Shown piece by piece: positions 1 to 7,654 of a stretch of DNA of 64,000 bases. The stretch comes from a virus. The translations under genes were made by a program, and so were the position numbers. The stretch is taken from IMG/VR virus record IMGVR_UViG_3300032053_007880, positions 1 through 64,000 of that record. One strand, given 5' to 3'. Under the pieces are notes generated by a model. The model had not been told where the DNA came from. It worked only from the letters and a program-made list of their open reading frames with translations, and did not search any database. Every line of letters starts with the position of its first letter. The stretch's first letter is position 1.

Positions 1-770
1 AACAGGTTCAAGCTCTTTTTAAAAAGTCTAATTGGTTTGCTTCCATGAACAGACTTGTTGTACTTGTCAACGAGTTCTGCAAAATCTGGAGAAATTGTAT
101 CAGAATGAAGCGTTGCAATTGTCGCCATGCTGGTTAAAAAGACAAAGTTCTTTCCGTCCCAGAATAGTTGTCGTGGCCCTGTCTTCTCTTTTTCCCAAGA
201 GCCGCTTCCATGAACAACATGCTTGATGAATTTTCCAAGATAGACATAGACATCTTGCTTCTTTGTTCTGTAAGAAGCACCGGGAATCAATTCCTTTGCC
301 TTCACTTTGCAAGATTGCAAATTTGTGTAATCTGTAGAATGCTTGTAGTCCACAGAACACACTGGAAGCAACACAAGTTCTGTGCCTTCCCAAGCGTAAA
401 CAAATTTACCTTCAAGACCCTTGCCACGACTGCAATCACATTCTCTAAGAATGAACAGCAAGTTTGGTACAGAAATTTCGAACTCAAACCCACGAGGGTC
501 ATAGACCCTAACGTGGGCATCTCGAAAGTTCCAATGACTCTTGTAGCCGCCAACTTTCTTATTGAGAACGAAACCTTCTGTTGGTTCATTTTTGAACTCT
601 TCAGCGGCGATATTCTTGTCACGCCAGCCTTCCCATGACTTTTCCTTCCTGAGAACACCTTTTTGGTCGTAGTAGATCACATACGCCAGTTTCTTGGTAT
701 ACGTGCCTTCTCTTGCCTGAAAGCCAACTTTGATCTTCTCTGGAATTAACAGTTGTTGTGCGTCGTTCAT
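1..770 (-). CDS. Conserved phage protein of unknown function, 3' end outside window
   Basis: An open frame reads from an ATG at 770 on the minus strand to base 1 without a stop, giving at least 256 residues, so the C-terminus lies outside the window. The start is preceded by a good ribosome site (GGAGA, 9 bases upstream). The protein begins MNDAQQLLIPEKIKVGF and contains the stretches KSWEGWRDKNIA (about residues 44-55), YDPRGFEFEISVPNLLF and FVYAWEGTELVLLPVCS. I recall similar stretches from uncharacterised proteins of large phages, but I know of no function. No membrane segment or nucleotide-binding motif is visible. It lies 44 bases downstream of another unknown minus-strand gene and is probably co-transcribed with it. 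Confidence 0.85.
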   Translation of the reverse strand, partial: MNDAQQLLIPEKIKVGFQAREGTYTKKLAYVIYYDQKGVLRKEKSWEGWRDKNIAAEEFKNEPTEGFVLNKKVGGYKSHWNFRDAHVRVYDPRGFEFEISVPNLLFILRECDCSRGKGLEGKFVYAWEGTELVLLPVCSVDYKHSTDYTNLQSCKVKAKELIPGASYRTKKQDVYVYLGKFIKHVVHGSGSWEKEKTGPRQLFWDGKNFVFLTSMATIATLHSDTISPDFAELVDKYNKSVHGSKPIRLFKKSLNL

Positions 771-814
771 GGTAAGTCTCCTACAATCATGATCGCCAAA
801 AACAACAGTTTACT

Positions 815-1561
815 TTAAGCAACTTGCGTTTGTCTAGCCAGATTCTCTGCCGCTTTGTCTCGATTGTATCCTTCAACAATCTTATCGTACTGAAGATCGT
901 CGATCAGGAAACTTTCTTGCTTAAAGTTTTCGGGAACGTACAGATTGATTTTTGGAGACTTCTCCACTCGATCAGCATTCTTCTGCCACCAAATCTCTGT
1001 ACCTTCATATCTCCAAAGAGTTTGAACTTTCTTGAACCCATTTGCTTTATTAAGCAGTGCTCTGTTCCTCTCGGTTGTCATCTTGCTGTATGGAATGAAG
1101 CTTCCATAATCTTCTGTCTCTGACTGCCAAGATTTGATGACCGATTGAACATGAGGCAAAAGTTTGTTTTTGGAAATTCTGTAAACTTCACGGTATTGAT
1201 CGGATTCATTTTTTACGCCGACATAATACTCCTCAACACTTTGTTGAAGACATCTGAAGTCTCTTCCAGAAACCGTGGCTTCATTATCAACCCCATGAAA
1301 TGGCTGACTGAAAAGCACTGGAATATCTCTTTTTGAATGTTCAACTCTCAGTTTGAAGCCGACAGGCACAAAATCTTTTCTATACGAATACTTGACCCAA
1401 TAATCAATTAACAATTTCTCGTCTTCTTCACGAGTTGCCTTTCTATAATCTTCAAAATGGCCTGTTTCTTTAAGAAACTCCACAAGTTGCTTGGTCCAAA
1501 TATCTGATTCTTTCAGACGAACATTGAAATGTTGGTCTTGAAATGCGGTTTGTTGTGGCAT
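815..1561 (-). CDS. Hypothetical protein, 248 aa
   Basis: This minus-strand gene has an AAGGA ribosome site before the ATG at 1561. The product is soluble-looking, charged and rich in aromatic residues, with no recognisable catalytic motif. It contains YYVGVKNESDQYREVYRISK near the middle, which has the feel of a structural or DNA-associated phage protein, but that is only an impression. It is followed on the same strand by the partial gene at 1-770 and is probably in one transcript with it. Function unknown. Confidence 0.8.
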   Translation of the reverse strand: MPQQTAFQDQHFNVRLKESDIWTKQLVEFLKETGHFEDYRKATREEDEKLLIDYWVKYSYRKDFVPVGFKLRVEHSKRDIPVLFSQPFHGVDNEATVSGRDFRCLQQSVEEYYVGVKNESDQYREVYRISKNKLLPHVQSVIKSWQSETEDYGSFIPYSKMTTERNRALLNKANGFKKVQTLWRYEGTEIWWQKNADRVEKSPKINLYVPENFKQESFLIDDLQYDKIVEGYNRDKAAENLARQTQVA

Positions 1562-1634
1562 GGTTATCCTTTCATGGATAGTTTAAGAGAACCACACTGT
1601 AACCAAAATTGAACTCAAGGTAAATAGATACATT

Positions 1635-2084
1635 ATGAGCTTTAAGACGTGGATCGAAGACCAAGAAATGAGCATGGGTGGAATGTCCCCAGAACTAATG
1701 ACCAACCGTGGCAGTGAAGCACCTGCATCGGACGAGGTTAAGCGTACTAACATGCAGCCACAAGTTGACGCTCAAGAGCCAAAACTAGCCAAAGATGTTG
1801 ATCGAGTCTCAGCCATAGATGCTGGAATTGAACATCTTGAAAAGGTTTTGCCACAAGAAACAGATGAAGGTAGCAAATCCAACGAATTTAAGAAACTATG
1901 GTCCCAACTCAAAGAAAAATGGGACAAAGTTAAGATGGACAATAAAGCTCCATCGCCTGAAGATACCGGCCTCGGAATGGCAACTGGAGATCAGAAATAC
2001 CTTCAATCAATGCAACAACACCCTAACATGGTTCCGACCAACGGCTCCCAAATGGCCGGACCCGGAACATTCGGACAAGGATAG
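1635..2084 (+). CDS. Small protein with capsid-targeting-like N-terminus, 149 aa
   Basis: The product starts MSFKTWIEDQEMSMGG, matching the M-x-F-K-x-W-[LIM]-x-x-x-E peptide shared by many otherwise unrelated proteins in this window. The rest is low in hydrophobic residues, Gln/Pro/Met-rich and probably largely disordered, with one predicted helical stretch around residues 55-95. The N-terminus resembles the T4 internal-protein capsid-targeting sequence (MKTYQEFIAEA), which is cut by the prohead protease after an L/I-x-E type site. By analogy it may be a packaged or scaffold-associated protein; this is inference. The next gene starts only a few bases after its stop. Confidence 0.75.
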   Translation: MSFKTWIEDQEMSMGGMSPELMTNRGSEAPASDEVKRTNMQPQVDAQEPKLAKDVDRVSAIDAGIEHLEKVLPQETDEGSKSNEFKKLWSQLKEKWDKVKMDNKAPSPEDTGLGMATGDQKYLQSMQQHPNMVPTNGSQMAGPGTFGQG

Positions 2085-2180
2085 AAATGATGGCTTCAAT
2101 GCAAGGTTAATGAAGAATTTGGAACTCCAGATCAACAAGGCCCAGACCTTTATAGTGCCCGTGAAAGCATTAAAAACGCA

Positions 2181-2489
2181 ATGGCCAACATGCGTTCCGA
2201 TCCAACTAAAGTTCTTGCTGATGGATTGCAATGGGGCCTAAAGAAAGCTGCCGGGCATCCACAAGCCACACAAATCATCAGAAGAATGCAAGATATGGCA
2301 ATGCAGTTCTTTCAGGAAATCAGAGATAAAAGTCTAGGCATCTATGACAATCGTCAAGGAAATGTCATTCGGCCAAGAATGCCAAGTCAGGGAGAGCGTG
2401 GATTTGAGGAATATCAACAAATCTATCTCGCCTACTACGATAAGCTACATCGCATTTGGCAAGGTTTAGATCAACTTGCCCATCAATAA
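2181..2489 (+). CDS. Hypothetical protein, probably frame-disrupted near its start
   Basis: The clear reading frame from ATG 2181 gives a 102-aa helical protein (WGLKKAAGHPQATQIIRRMQD). The same frame is open back to 2091, but has no start codon there. A better ribosome site (AAGGA at 2077-2081) sits before ATG 2087, whose frame runs MMASMQG and then stops at TAA 2108. Removing one T at about 2107-2108 would join MMASMQG to NEEFGTPDQQGPDLYSARES and the rest, giving a continuous protein of about 133 aa. The gene is therefore either frameshifted (real or sequencing error) or it uses the weak internal start. Function unknown; it ends just before a bidirectional terminator. Confidence 0.65.
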   Translation: MANMRSDPTKVLADGLQWGLKKAAGHPQATQIIRRMQDMAMQFFQEIRDKSLGIYDNRQGNVIRPRMPSQGERGFEEYQQIYLAYYDKLHRIWQGLDQLAHQ

Positions 2490-2491
2490 AC

Positions 2492-2524
2492 AAAAAAGCC
2501 TCGCTGAATCAGCGAGGCTTTTTC
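2492..2524. terminator. Bidirectional Rho-independent terminator
   Basis: A perfect 10-bp stem AGCCTCGCTG / CAGCGAGGCT with a 3-base loop is flanked by A-run and T-run, so it can terminate transcription from both sides. It separates the plus-strand genes ending at 2489 from the minus-strand spoVR operon ending at 2526. Confidence 0.92.
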
Positions 2525-2525
2525 T

Positions 2526-2840
2526 TTATGCAGCAAGTGCATCAAACTTAAGTTGTTGTTTATAAGCATCCTTAAGTCTGGCAACAAAAAACCCTTCTGG
2601 GTCCAACTCTCGACGCTTCTCAACAAGTTCCCAGACACTTTGACGACCCACAATTTGTGGTTCCCATTCTCCAAATGTCATTTCCCATTTATGATTAAGA
2701 ATGGCCTCTTTCCAATGACGCCTTTTCCAAGCATCATGTCCTTCACATTTTTGCCATCCAGCAGATTCCAAATGTTGGATCATCTTCTCTCGAAGAGCTT
2801 TGGCTTCTTGTTCTTTTCTGACTTTCTTGGTGACTATCAT
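2526..2840 (-). CDS. Hypothetical protein downstream of spoVR, 104 aa
   Basis: This is the last gene of the minus-strand prkA-yeaH-spoVR run; its ATG overlaps the spoVR stop by 4 bases and the ribosome site AAGGAG lies inside the end of spoVR, indicating translational coupling. The protein is basic and Trp-rich (KRRHWKEAI, HKWEMTFGEWEP) with helical character at both ends. I do not recognise the family. Its coupling to spoVR suggests it works with it, but the sequence does not show how. Confidence 0.8.
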   Translation of the reverse strand: MIVTKKVRKEQEAKALREKMIQHLESAGWQKCEGHDAWKRRHWKEAILNHKWEMTFGEWEPQIVGRQSVWELVEKRRELDPEGFFVARLKDAYKQQLKFDALAA

Positions 2841-4441
2841 CGCATGAACTCCTTTTCGTAATTTTCTCTGGTTACTGTGTGAACATCCTTGTCTGGATTC
2901 ATCCCATCACAAATGTAGACGAACTCTTGATCTTCCATTGTTTGAGTTGACAGAACAATTGTGTTCTGCCACAACTTGAACAAGGAAATGATTGTTTCTC
3001 TGGCATATTTCTCTTCCAGAGGACGACCATCCCACATGTGCTTGATGAAGAGCCAACCTTTGCCCAAGTGATTGGGGTCCGTCAATCTGATATCCGGCAA
3101 ACCACCATTCAAATATCTCTTCAACAACTTACTCTTGATTGTCTTGAAGTCTCGATTGACAATCTTGTACTCTCCATTGGGGAACCGACGCCATTCAAAG
3201 AACTGTTTCTTCTCACATAGTTCTGGAGTGAAGAATTCTTGGATCGCAGTATAGTCGTTGTAATATTTGCGAACTTCAAAAACCTTTTCTTTTCCAAGAC
3301 CAAGATTCTTGTTCCACATTTCTTTCTCTTTGATGTCACGGCATTCGTTGTATTCTCTGCCGAAGCACCCCTTATTCCAGCGTTCTTCAATATCAAGCAG
3401 AATCTCAAATCCCATCTTGTATGGATTCATGCTGTACTTGCCGCCAAGCACTCTCCATTTGTGATCGGCGTAATGCCAAATTCCGTCACCTTCTTTTTTC
3501 TGTCCTAAATTACAGAGACCTTCTCGGCACATTAAATGGAAGTCCACATAACTTGCCCAGCCTTCATTAAGCATCTTGGTTTGACGCTGCGGCTGGAAGT
3601 ACATCGACTCTTCATACAACATGCTGATGATGTCTTGCTGCCAAGCCTTCAGAGGAGCATTATCTTTGAGGAACCCCATGATGTCTTTTTCTGGCCTCTC
3701 AAATACACCCAAGAATTCAGCAGCTTCTTTCTTTTCGATCTCATCGTGTTGATCATCAATGAATTCCTTGGTATTGACCCACTCGTCCATGTAATTGTGA
3801 GTAGATCTTATGCGTTCTGGAAAATGATAATTTCTCTCATCTTTTACAACAGCATTCTTGATGGTTTTCTTTTTCCAAGCGTGCTGTGGATCAATCAAAG
3901 TTTCAATTCTCAACACATGGTCAATGAATTCTGTAACAATTTCATAGCCCCATCGAGACATGTATTTTCTGATTCTGGTCCCATGGTTGGCCAACTTGTT
4001 CATCATATTTTCATCAGTTGGCTCGAAGAAAATGTTGTTCTTAAAGAAGTCATTGTGACCAATGGCATGTGCAATAACATCCACATTGTCAACAAGAGTA
4101 TTTGAATCCATGCAATAGATGTAACATGGATTTGTGTTAATCACCATTTCTGAAATACGATACTGATTGTATTCGTATCCTCTGGCTAATTCCTCATATT
4201 CCATACCCCATTTCCAATGCGGGTATCTTACAGGAAATCCGCCATAGCTGGCGAGTTCTGCCATTTCGTCATATCTGACGAATTCAACAATGATTGGGTA
4301 GTATTCTAGCCCCATCCCTTTACAAGCCGCCTCAATCTGCGGCATGACTTCCAGAACTTCTTTATGAATCTTTAGTCCGGGAATAGTATTATCACCGCAC
4401 AAAATTGGTGATCCACTCATCATTTTAGAAACTTTTGCCAT
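2837..4441 (-). CDS. spoVR: SpoVR family protein
   Basis: The 534-residue product matches the SpoVR/YcgB family in length and in key stretches: GLEYYPIIVEF near residues 44-54, NTNPCYIYC at 102-110 and HAIGHNDFFKNN at 125-136, followed by long helical regions with RYEI/EFIDH. In Bacillus SpoVR is needed for normal spore cortex formation; in E. coli YcgB is a stationary-phase protein of unknown biochemistry, usually encoded with PrkA (YeaG) and the DUF444 protein YeaH. Both partners are encoded upstream in this same transcript, with two glycan genes in between. A strong ribosome site AAGGAG precedes ATG 4441. Family assignment is firm; the role in a phage is unknown. Confidence 0.95.
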   Translation of the reverse strand: MAKVSKMMSGSPILCGDNTIPGLKIHKEVLEVMPQIEAACKGMGLEYYPIIVEFVRYDEMAELASYGGFPVRYPHWKWGMEYEELARGYEYNQYRISEMVINTNPCYIYCMDSNTLVDNVDVIAHAIGHNDFFKNNIFFEPTDENMMNKLANHGTRIRKYMSRWGYEIVTEFIDHVLRIETLIDPQHAWKKKTIKNAVVKDERNYHFPERIRSTHNYMDEWVNTKEFIDDQHDEIEKKEAAEFLGVFERPEKDIMGFLKDNAPLKAWQQDIISMLYEESMYFQPQRQTKMLNEGWASYVDFHLMCREGLCNLGQKKEGDGIWHYADHKWRVLGGKYSMNPYKMGFEILLDIEERWNKGCFGREYNECRDIKEKEMWNKNLGLGKEKVFEVRKYYNDYTAIQEFFTPELCEKKQFFEWRRFPNGEYKIVNRDFKTIKSKLLKRYLNGGLPDIRLTDPNHLGKGWLFIKHMWDGRPLEEKYARETIISLFKLWQNTIVLSTQTMEDQEFVYICDGMNPDKDVHTVTRENYEKEFMR

Positions 4442-4467
4442 AACAATCTCCTTCAGAACTCATTCTA

Positions 4468-5490
4468 CTATATCTGAACCAAAGACTCAAGAGCTTCTTT
4501 AACGCTCTTTACAGCTTTCGCCCAATCAGCCTGCTGTCTTGCCAATTTTACAGAAGGATACCAAACGGTCTTTTCTTCTGTTCCCCAACGAGGGTCACAA
4601 TCATCTGGAATCAATCCAAATGTTGGAACGCCAACAGCCCCAGCTAAATGCAACACTACTGTATCAACAGACACAATATGTTGAAGGCAATTTATGGCAG
4701 CAGTTGTGTCATACAAATCACGCAATTCTAACTTCTTCATGAATGCTGGACATTCATTTGGATCTAACGAATATAGATCATAACTATCAGACACTAACTG
4801 TTCAATGATGTTCGTCGGAACGCTTTTTGTCAGTGACAGAATATTGTCTGGATTAGATCTCCACGCCACTCCAATTGCTGGTTTTTCAAAAACTCTTTCT
4901 ATCACATCACGACATGTAGAAAAGGTTGAATGTGCTGTCAGCTTTGGTTGAGACGGAACGACTTTCTCCATAATCAAAGAAAAGTGAGCCGGATAATAAA
5001 CAGGTAGATCAACCTTGTACAATATCGCAGGCAAACTAAAGATGTTCGTATGGTAATCACATTGCTTGTGAAACCTAACAAATTCATCTATGTAATCAAC
5101 TTCTTCGATCAATCTTTTGAATTGTTCAAAGTAGGCATAGCAATTCAAAATGATTTTACAGGACCATCTCTCTTTCATGATGTAGAGATACCTCAGCATG
5201 TTGACGGTATCTCCCATGCCTTGATCGCAAAAAACCTCGATGGTTGCACCATCGAGGTTTTCGCCGCCCCATAAATTTCCGAACTCGGCAAGTTCCGGTT
5301 GACTACAGAGCCCATTGTTTGCCGCAATCAACTGGAAAAATTTAGGGACTAAGGGGTTCTCGGGCTCTATCCTTTGTACCACACCAAGCATCTCAACAGC
5401 TTTATTTGGTCTCCCTGTGTTAATGTAGTTGTAAGCCATAGCCAATGATTGGCTAATCAGACTCGACTGCAAGTTCTGGCTGTTTGTCAT
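4468..5490 (-). CDS. TPR-containing glycosyltransferase, heptosyltransferase (GT9)-like
   Basis: The N-terminus (about residues 12-50) reads as a TPR-type helical pair. Around residue 90 it has DQGMGDTVNMLRY, like the Q-G-x-G-D-x-hydrophobic motif of the TPR/GT9-like fusion proteins, and the C-terminal part has VSVDTVVLHLAGAVGVPTFG followed by DPRWG and VWYPSVKLARQ, the nucleotide-sugar end of that family. Such proteins transfer sugars, often in LPS or glycoprotein synthesis. It overlaps the FkbM methyltransferase gene by 38 bases and sits inside the prkA-spoVR operon. A later start at 5439 is possible but has no ribosome site. Substrate unknown. Confidence 0.78.
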   Translation of the reverse strand: MTNSQNLQSSLISQSLAMAYNYINTGRPNKAVEMLGVVQRIEPENPLVPKFFQLIAANNGLCSQPELAEFGNLWGGENLDGATIEVFCDQGMGDTVNMLRYLYIMKERWSCKIILNCYAYFEQFKRLIEEVDYIDEFVRFHKQCDYHTNIFSLPAILYKVDLPVYYPAHFSLIMEKVVPSQPKLTAHSTFSTCRDVIERVFEKPAIGVAWRSNPDNILSLTKSVPTNIIEQLVSDSYDLYSLDPNECPAFMKKLELRDLYDTTAAINCLQHIVSVDTVVLHLAGAVGVPTFGLIPDDCDPRWGTEEKTVWYPSVKLARQQADWAKAVKSVKEALESLVQI

Positions 5491-6337
5491 CTCTTATGTT
5501 TCTCATTTCAATGTGTCTTGGGTTATCGCTATTGTCCAAATCCACAATATAAGGGTCTTGCAAATTCTCTGGTTTACAAGATTTGTGCCAACAAACCAAA
5601 TCTCCAGACACGAGTGGAAGTTTGGTCTCTGGATGCCTCATGATATCGTCTGTCATGCCATTGTGATTGCTTGGATTGAACAAGGGAGTTTCATGTAAAG
5701 CCCACTCATAATCCACAGATTTCAAGAAATTCAAAATGTGCCTCCAATTTTGTGTAAATTCTACATACAGAATTGGCTTAGCCCTCTTGATTGTCTTCCT
5801 CATTCCATTCAATACAACAGGCTCCATTCCTTCCACGTCAATCTTTACAAGTTTTGGATTGGATATTCCAAGTTCATCAATCGCAATTGCAGTAACCGGG
5901 TTGCTGCAAACATTTCCTTGTGCATCCTTAGAATTCAACAACCCAACCAACTTGAGGCCGCCAAAGTTTCCAACCCTTGAAAAATCAAAATGTGGATAGT
6001 ACAAAACAGATCCTGTCTTGTCAGAAGCGGCTCTGTTGAAACATTGAACATGTGTCAAATTATTCAAGGCCACGTTTCCGCACAATGTATAAAACAACAT
6101 TGATTGTGCCTCTAAAGCCAACACATATCCTTCTTTCCCGACCTTCTTAGCCAATGGAATAGTAATGATTCCAATGTTAGCCCCGATGTCAATTACAGAG
6201 TCTCCCGGAGAAACAAGTTTTTCAAGGAAGTCGATCTCAAGTTGATGAGCTTCTCCGTAATAATCCAACGCACGACCGATGTAAGCATCATTCTGTGGGA
6301 ATATCATCGGACCATTTTTTGTCAGTTTGTATTTCAT
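5453..6337 (-). CDS. FkbM family SAM-dependent methyltransferase (copy 1)
   Basis: This 294-aa protein has the class I methyltransferase motif I DIGANIG at residues 50-56, preceded by the acidic helix region and followed by LALEAQ (motif II) and CGNVALNNL, typical of the FkbM family. The later KLVKIDVEGME motif is also an FkbM signature. These enzymes O-methylate sugars or small molecules. Its ATG overlaps the stop of the yeaH-like gene by 4 bases. A paralogue lies at 24897-25721, sharing GPM-x-P-x-ND near the N-terminus and the same core, so duplication within the phage lineage is likely. Confidence 0.88.
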   Translation of the reverse strand: MKYKLTKNGPMIFPQNDAYIGRALDYYGEAHQLEIDFLEKLVSPGDSVIDIGANIGIITIPLAKKVGKEGYVLALEAQSMLFYTLCGNVALNNLTHVQCFNRAASDKTGSVLYYPHFDFSRVGNFGGLKLVGLLNSKDAQGNVCSNPVTAIAIDELGISNPKLVKIDVEGMEPVVLNGMRKTIKRAKPILYVEFTQNWRHILNFLKSVDYEWALHETPLFNPSNHNGMTDDIMRHPETKLPLVSGDLVCWHKSCKPENLQDPYIVDLDNSDNPRHIEMRNIRDDKQPELAVESD

Positions 6338-7566
6338 GCACTCTCCATAATAGCAATTTGTTGTTCTTTACCTAACAAAGATTTGATCGCTTCAATGATT
6401 TGTCTATTGCGATCTTCCTCTGTCATATCTGGAGCATAACCCCAGTTGCCAAAACCAAAATTTTCGCCCTTTGCTTCCTCTGGACCGACATACGCCGTTC
6501 TCACATAATCAGAAAGCTTGCCTTCTTTGATTGATTTATCAAAGAAATGCTTAACGCTATCCTCATATCTCCAAGAACAAACTTGAGATATACCAATCAT
6601 GTTTACTTTAGTTGGACCAAGTTCTTCTTGAATGATTTCAAGCATTCTCTCGTTGTCACCGCCCCAATTGTCTCCATCAGAGAAATAGAACAAGTACACG
6701 TTATAAGCTTGCGGAGGATATCTGTTCTCTAATTGTTCTGCAACTGCCTTGAAAGCTGAAGAACATTGTGTTCCGCCACCAAAACGATAGGTGTAGAATT
6801 CTTCTTCATTAACTTCCCAAGCTCTTGTATCGTGTACAAAATAACAACGATCAACTTTCTTGTAGAATCTTCTGATCCAGCAATCAATCCACCATGCCAT
6901 GTCAGAAACGATATCGCATCTGTAATCATCCATTGATCCAGAGCAATCTCTGGCAAAGAAAATCACAGCATTCGATGTCGGAATTTTAATCTCTTGATAT
7001 TGCCTGTAACGAAGATCTGAATTGATCGGCGTAATCAATCTCGGCAATGGTTTTGCACCGGGAATAACTTTAGGGTCTAAAGCCCCAGTAATAGCCATTC
7101 TCTTAATGGCTTCCTTCATCGTGCGGCGAGTATGTCGCAGTGACTCAGGTCCATTCTTTGAAATGTCATTGTACTTAATTTTGACTTCTTCAAAAGTCTC
7201 ATTCGGCTTTGGACGCATTCTGGGAAGCTGAAGTTCTTCCTGCATAAACCGCAGAACATCTTCCATATCAACAGAGATGTTGATACCTTCTCCGGGCTGA
7301 TCTCCGGGCTTGCTGCCTTTTCCGGGCTGAGGATCTTTTCCAATGACCTCGCCATCTTTACCCGGCCCTCTACCAACACCCTTACCAGTATCACCAAACA
7401 AAAAGTGCGGGATATCAATTTGCGGAATGCTAACCGTCATCTTGCCGCCCTTGGGGCGTTGACGAATGATCGCACCTGATTTGATCAGACGCTTGAGTTC
7501 TTTTCTTGTACGACCAGAAATTACGTCTCTGAATTTCTTGTGATCTTCTTGAATTCTGTTTGGCAT
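6334..7566 (-). CDS. yeaH: YeaH/YhbH family (DUF444) protein with VWA-like domain
   Basis: The product (about 410 aa from the start chosen here) begins MPNRIQEDHKKFRDV, has the Gly-rich acidic linker (about residues 65-95) and a C-terminal von Willebrand A-like domain with the metal-site motif DCSGS at about 207-211, then GGGTQCSSAF and FYFSDGDN. This is the DUF444 family, normally encoded with prkA. ATG 7566 is preferred over an upstream start because AAGGAG sits 6-7 bases before it and family members start at this point. VWA proteins often pair with AAA+ ATPases, here PrkA, immediately upstream. It ends by overlapping the FkbM gene. Confidence 0.93.
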   Translation of the reverse strand: MPNRIQEDHKKFRDVISGRTRKELKRLIKSGAIIRQRPKGGKMTVSIPQIDIPHFLFGDTGKGVGRGPGKDGEVIGKDPQPGKGSKPGDQPGEGINISVDMEDVLRFMQEELQLPRMRPKPNETFEEVKIKYNDISKNGPESLRHTRRTMKEAIKRMAITGALDPKVIPGAKPLPRLITPINSDLRYRQYQEIKIPTSNAVIFFARDCSGSMDDYRCDIVSDMAWWIDCWIRRFYKKVDRCYFVHDTRAWEVNEEEFYTYRFGGGTQCSSAFKAVAEQLENRYPPQAYNVYLFYFSDGDNWGGDNERMLEIIQEELGPTKVNMIGISQVCSWRYEDSVKHFFDKSIKEGKLSDYVRTAYVGPEEAKGENFGFGNWGYAPDMTEEDRNRQIIEAIKSLLGKEQQIAIMESA

Positions 7567-7654
7567 TTTATGTCTCCTTGTGCCGTTTGATTCTGCTAGA
7601 TATGGGCGGCAACAGACTTTGCTGTCATCTGTCACCGCCCATTTGAACTAGCTG

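Noticed and set aside
1819-2241. 140-aa plus-strand open frame overlapping the tagged gene at 1635
   Set aside because: It lies in another frame across the 1635-2084 gene and the frame-disrupted gene, has no ribosome site and reads as low-quality basic sequence.
3536-4105. 189-aa open frame antisense to spoVR
   Set aside because: spoVR on the other strand has firm homology; the antisense frame has no ribosome site or motif.
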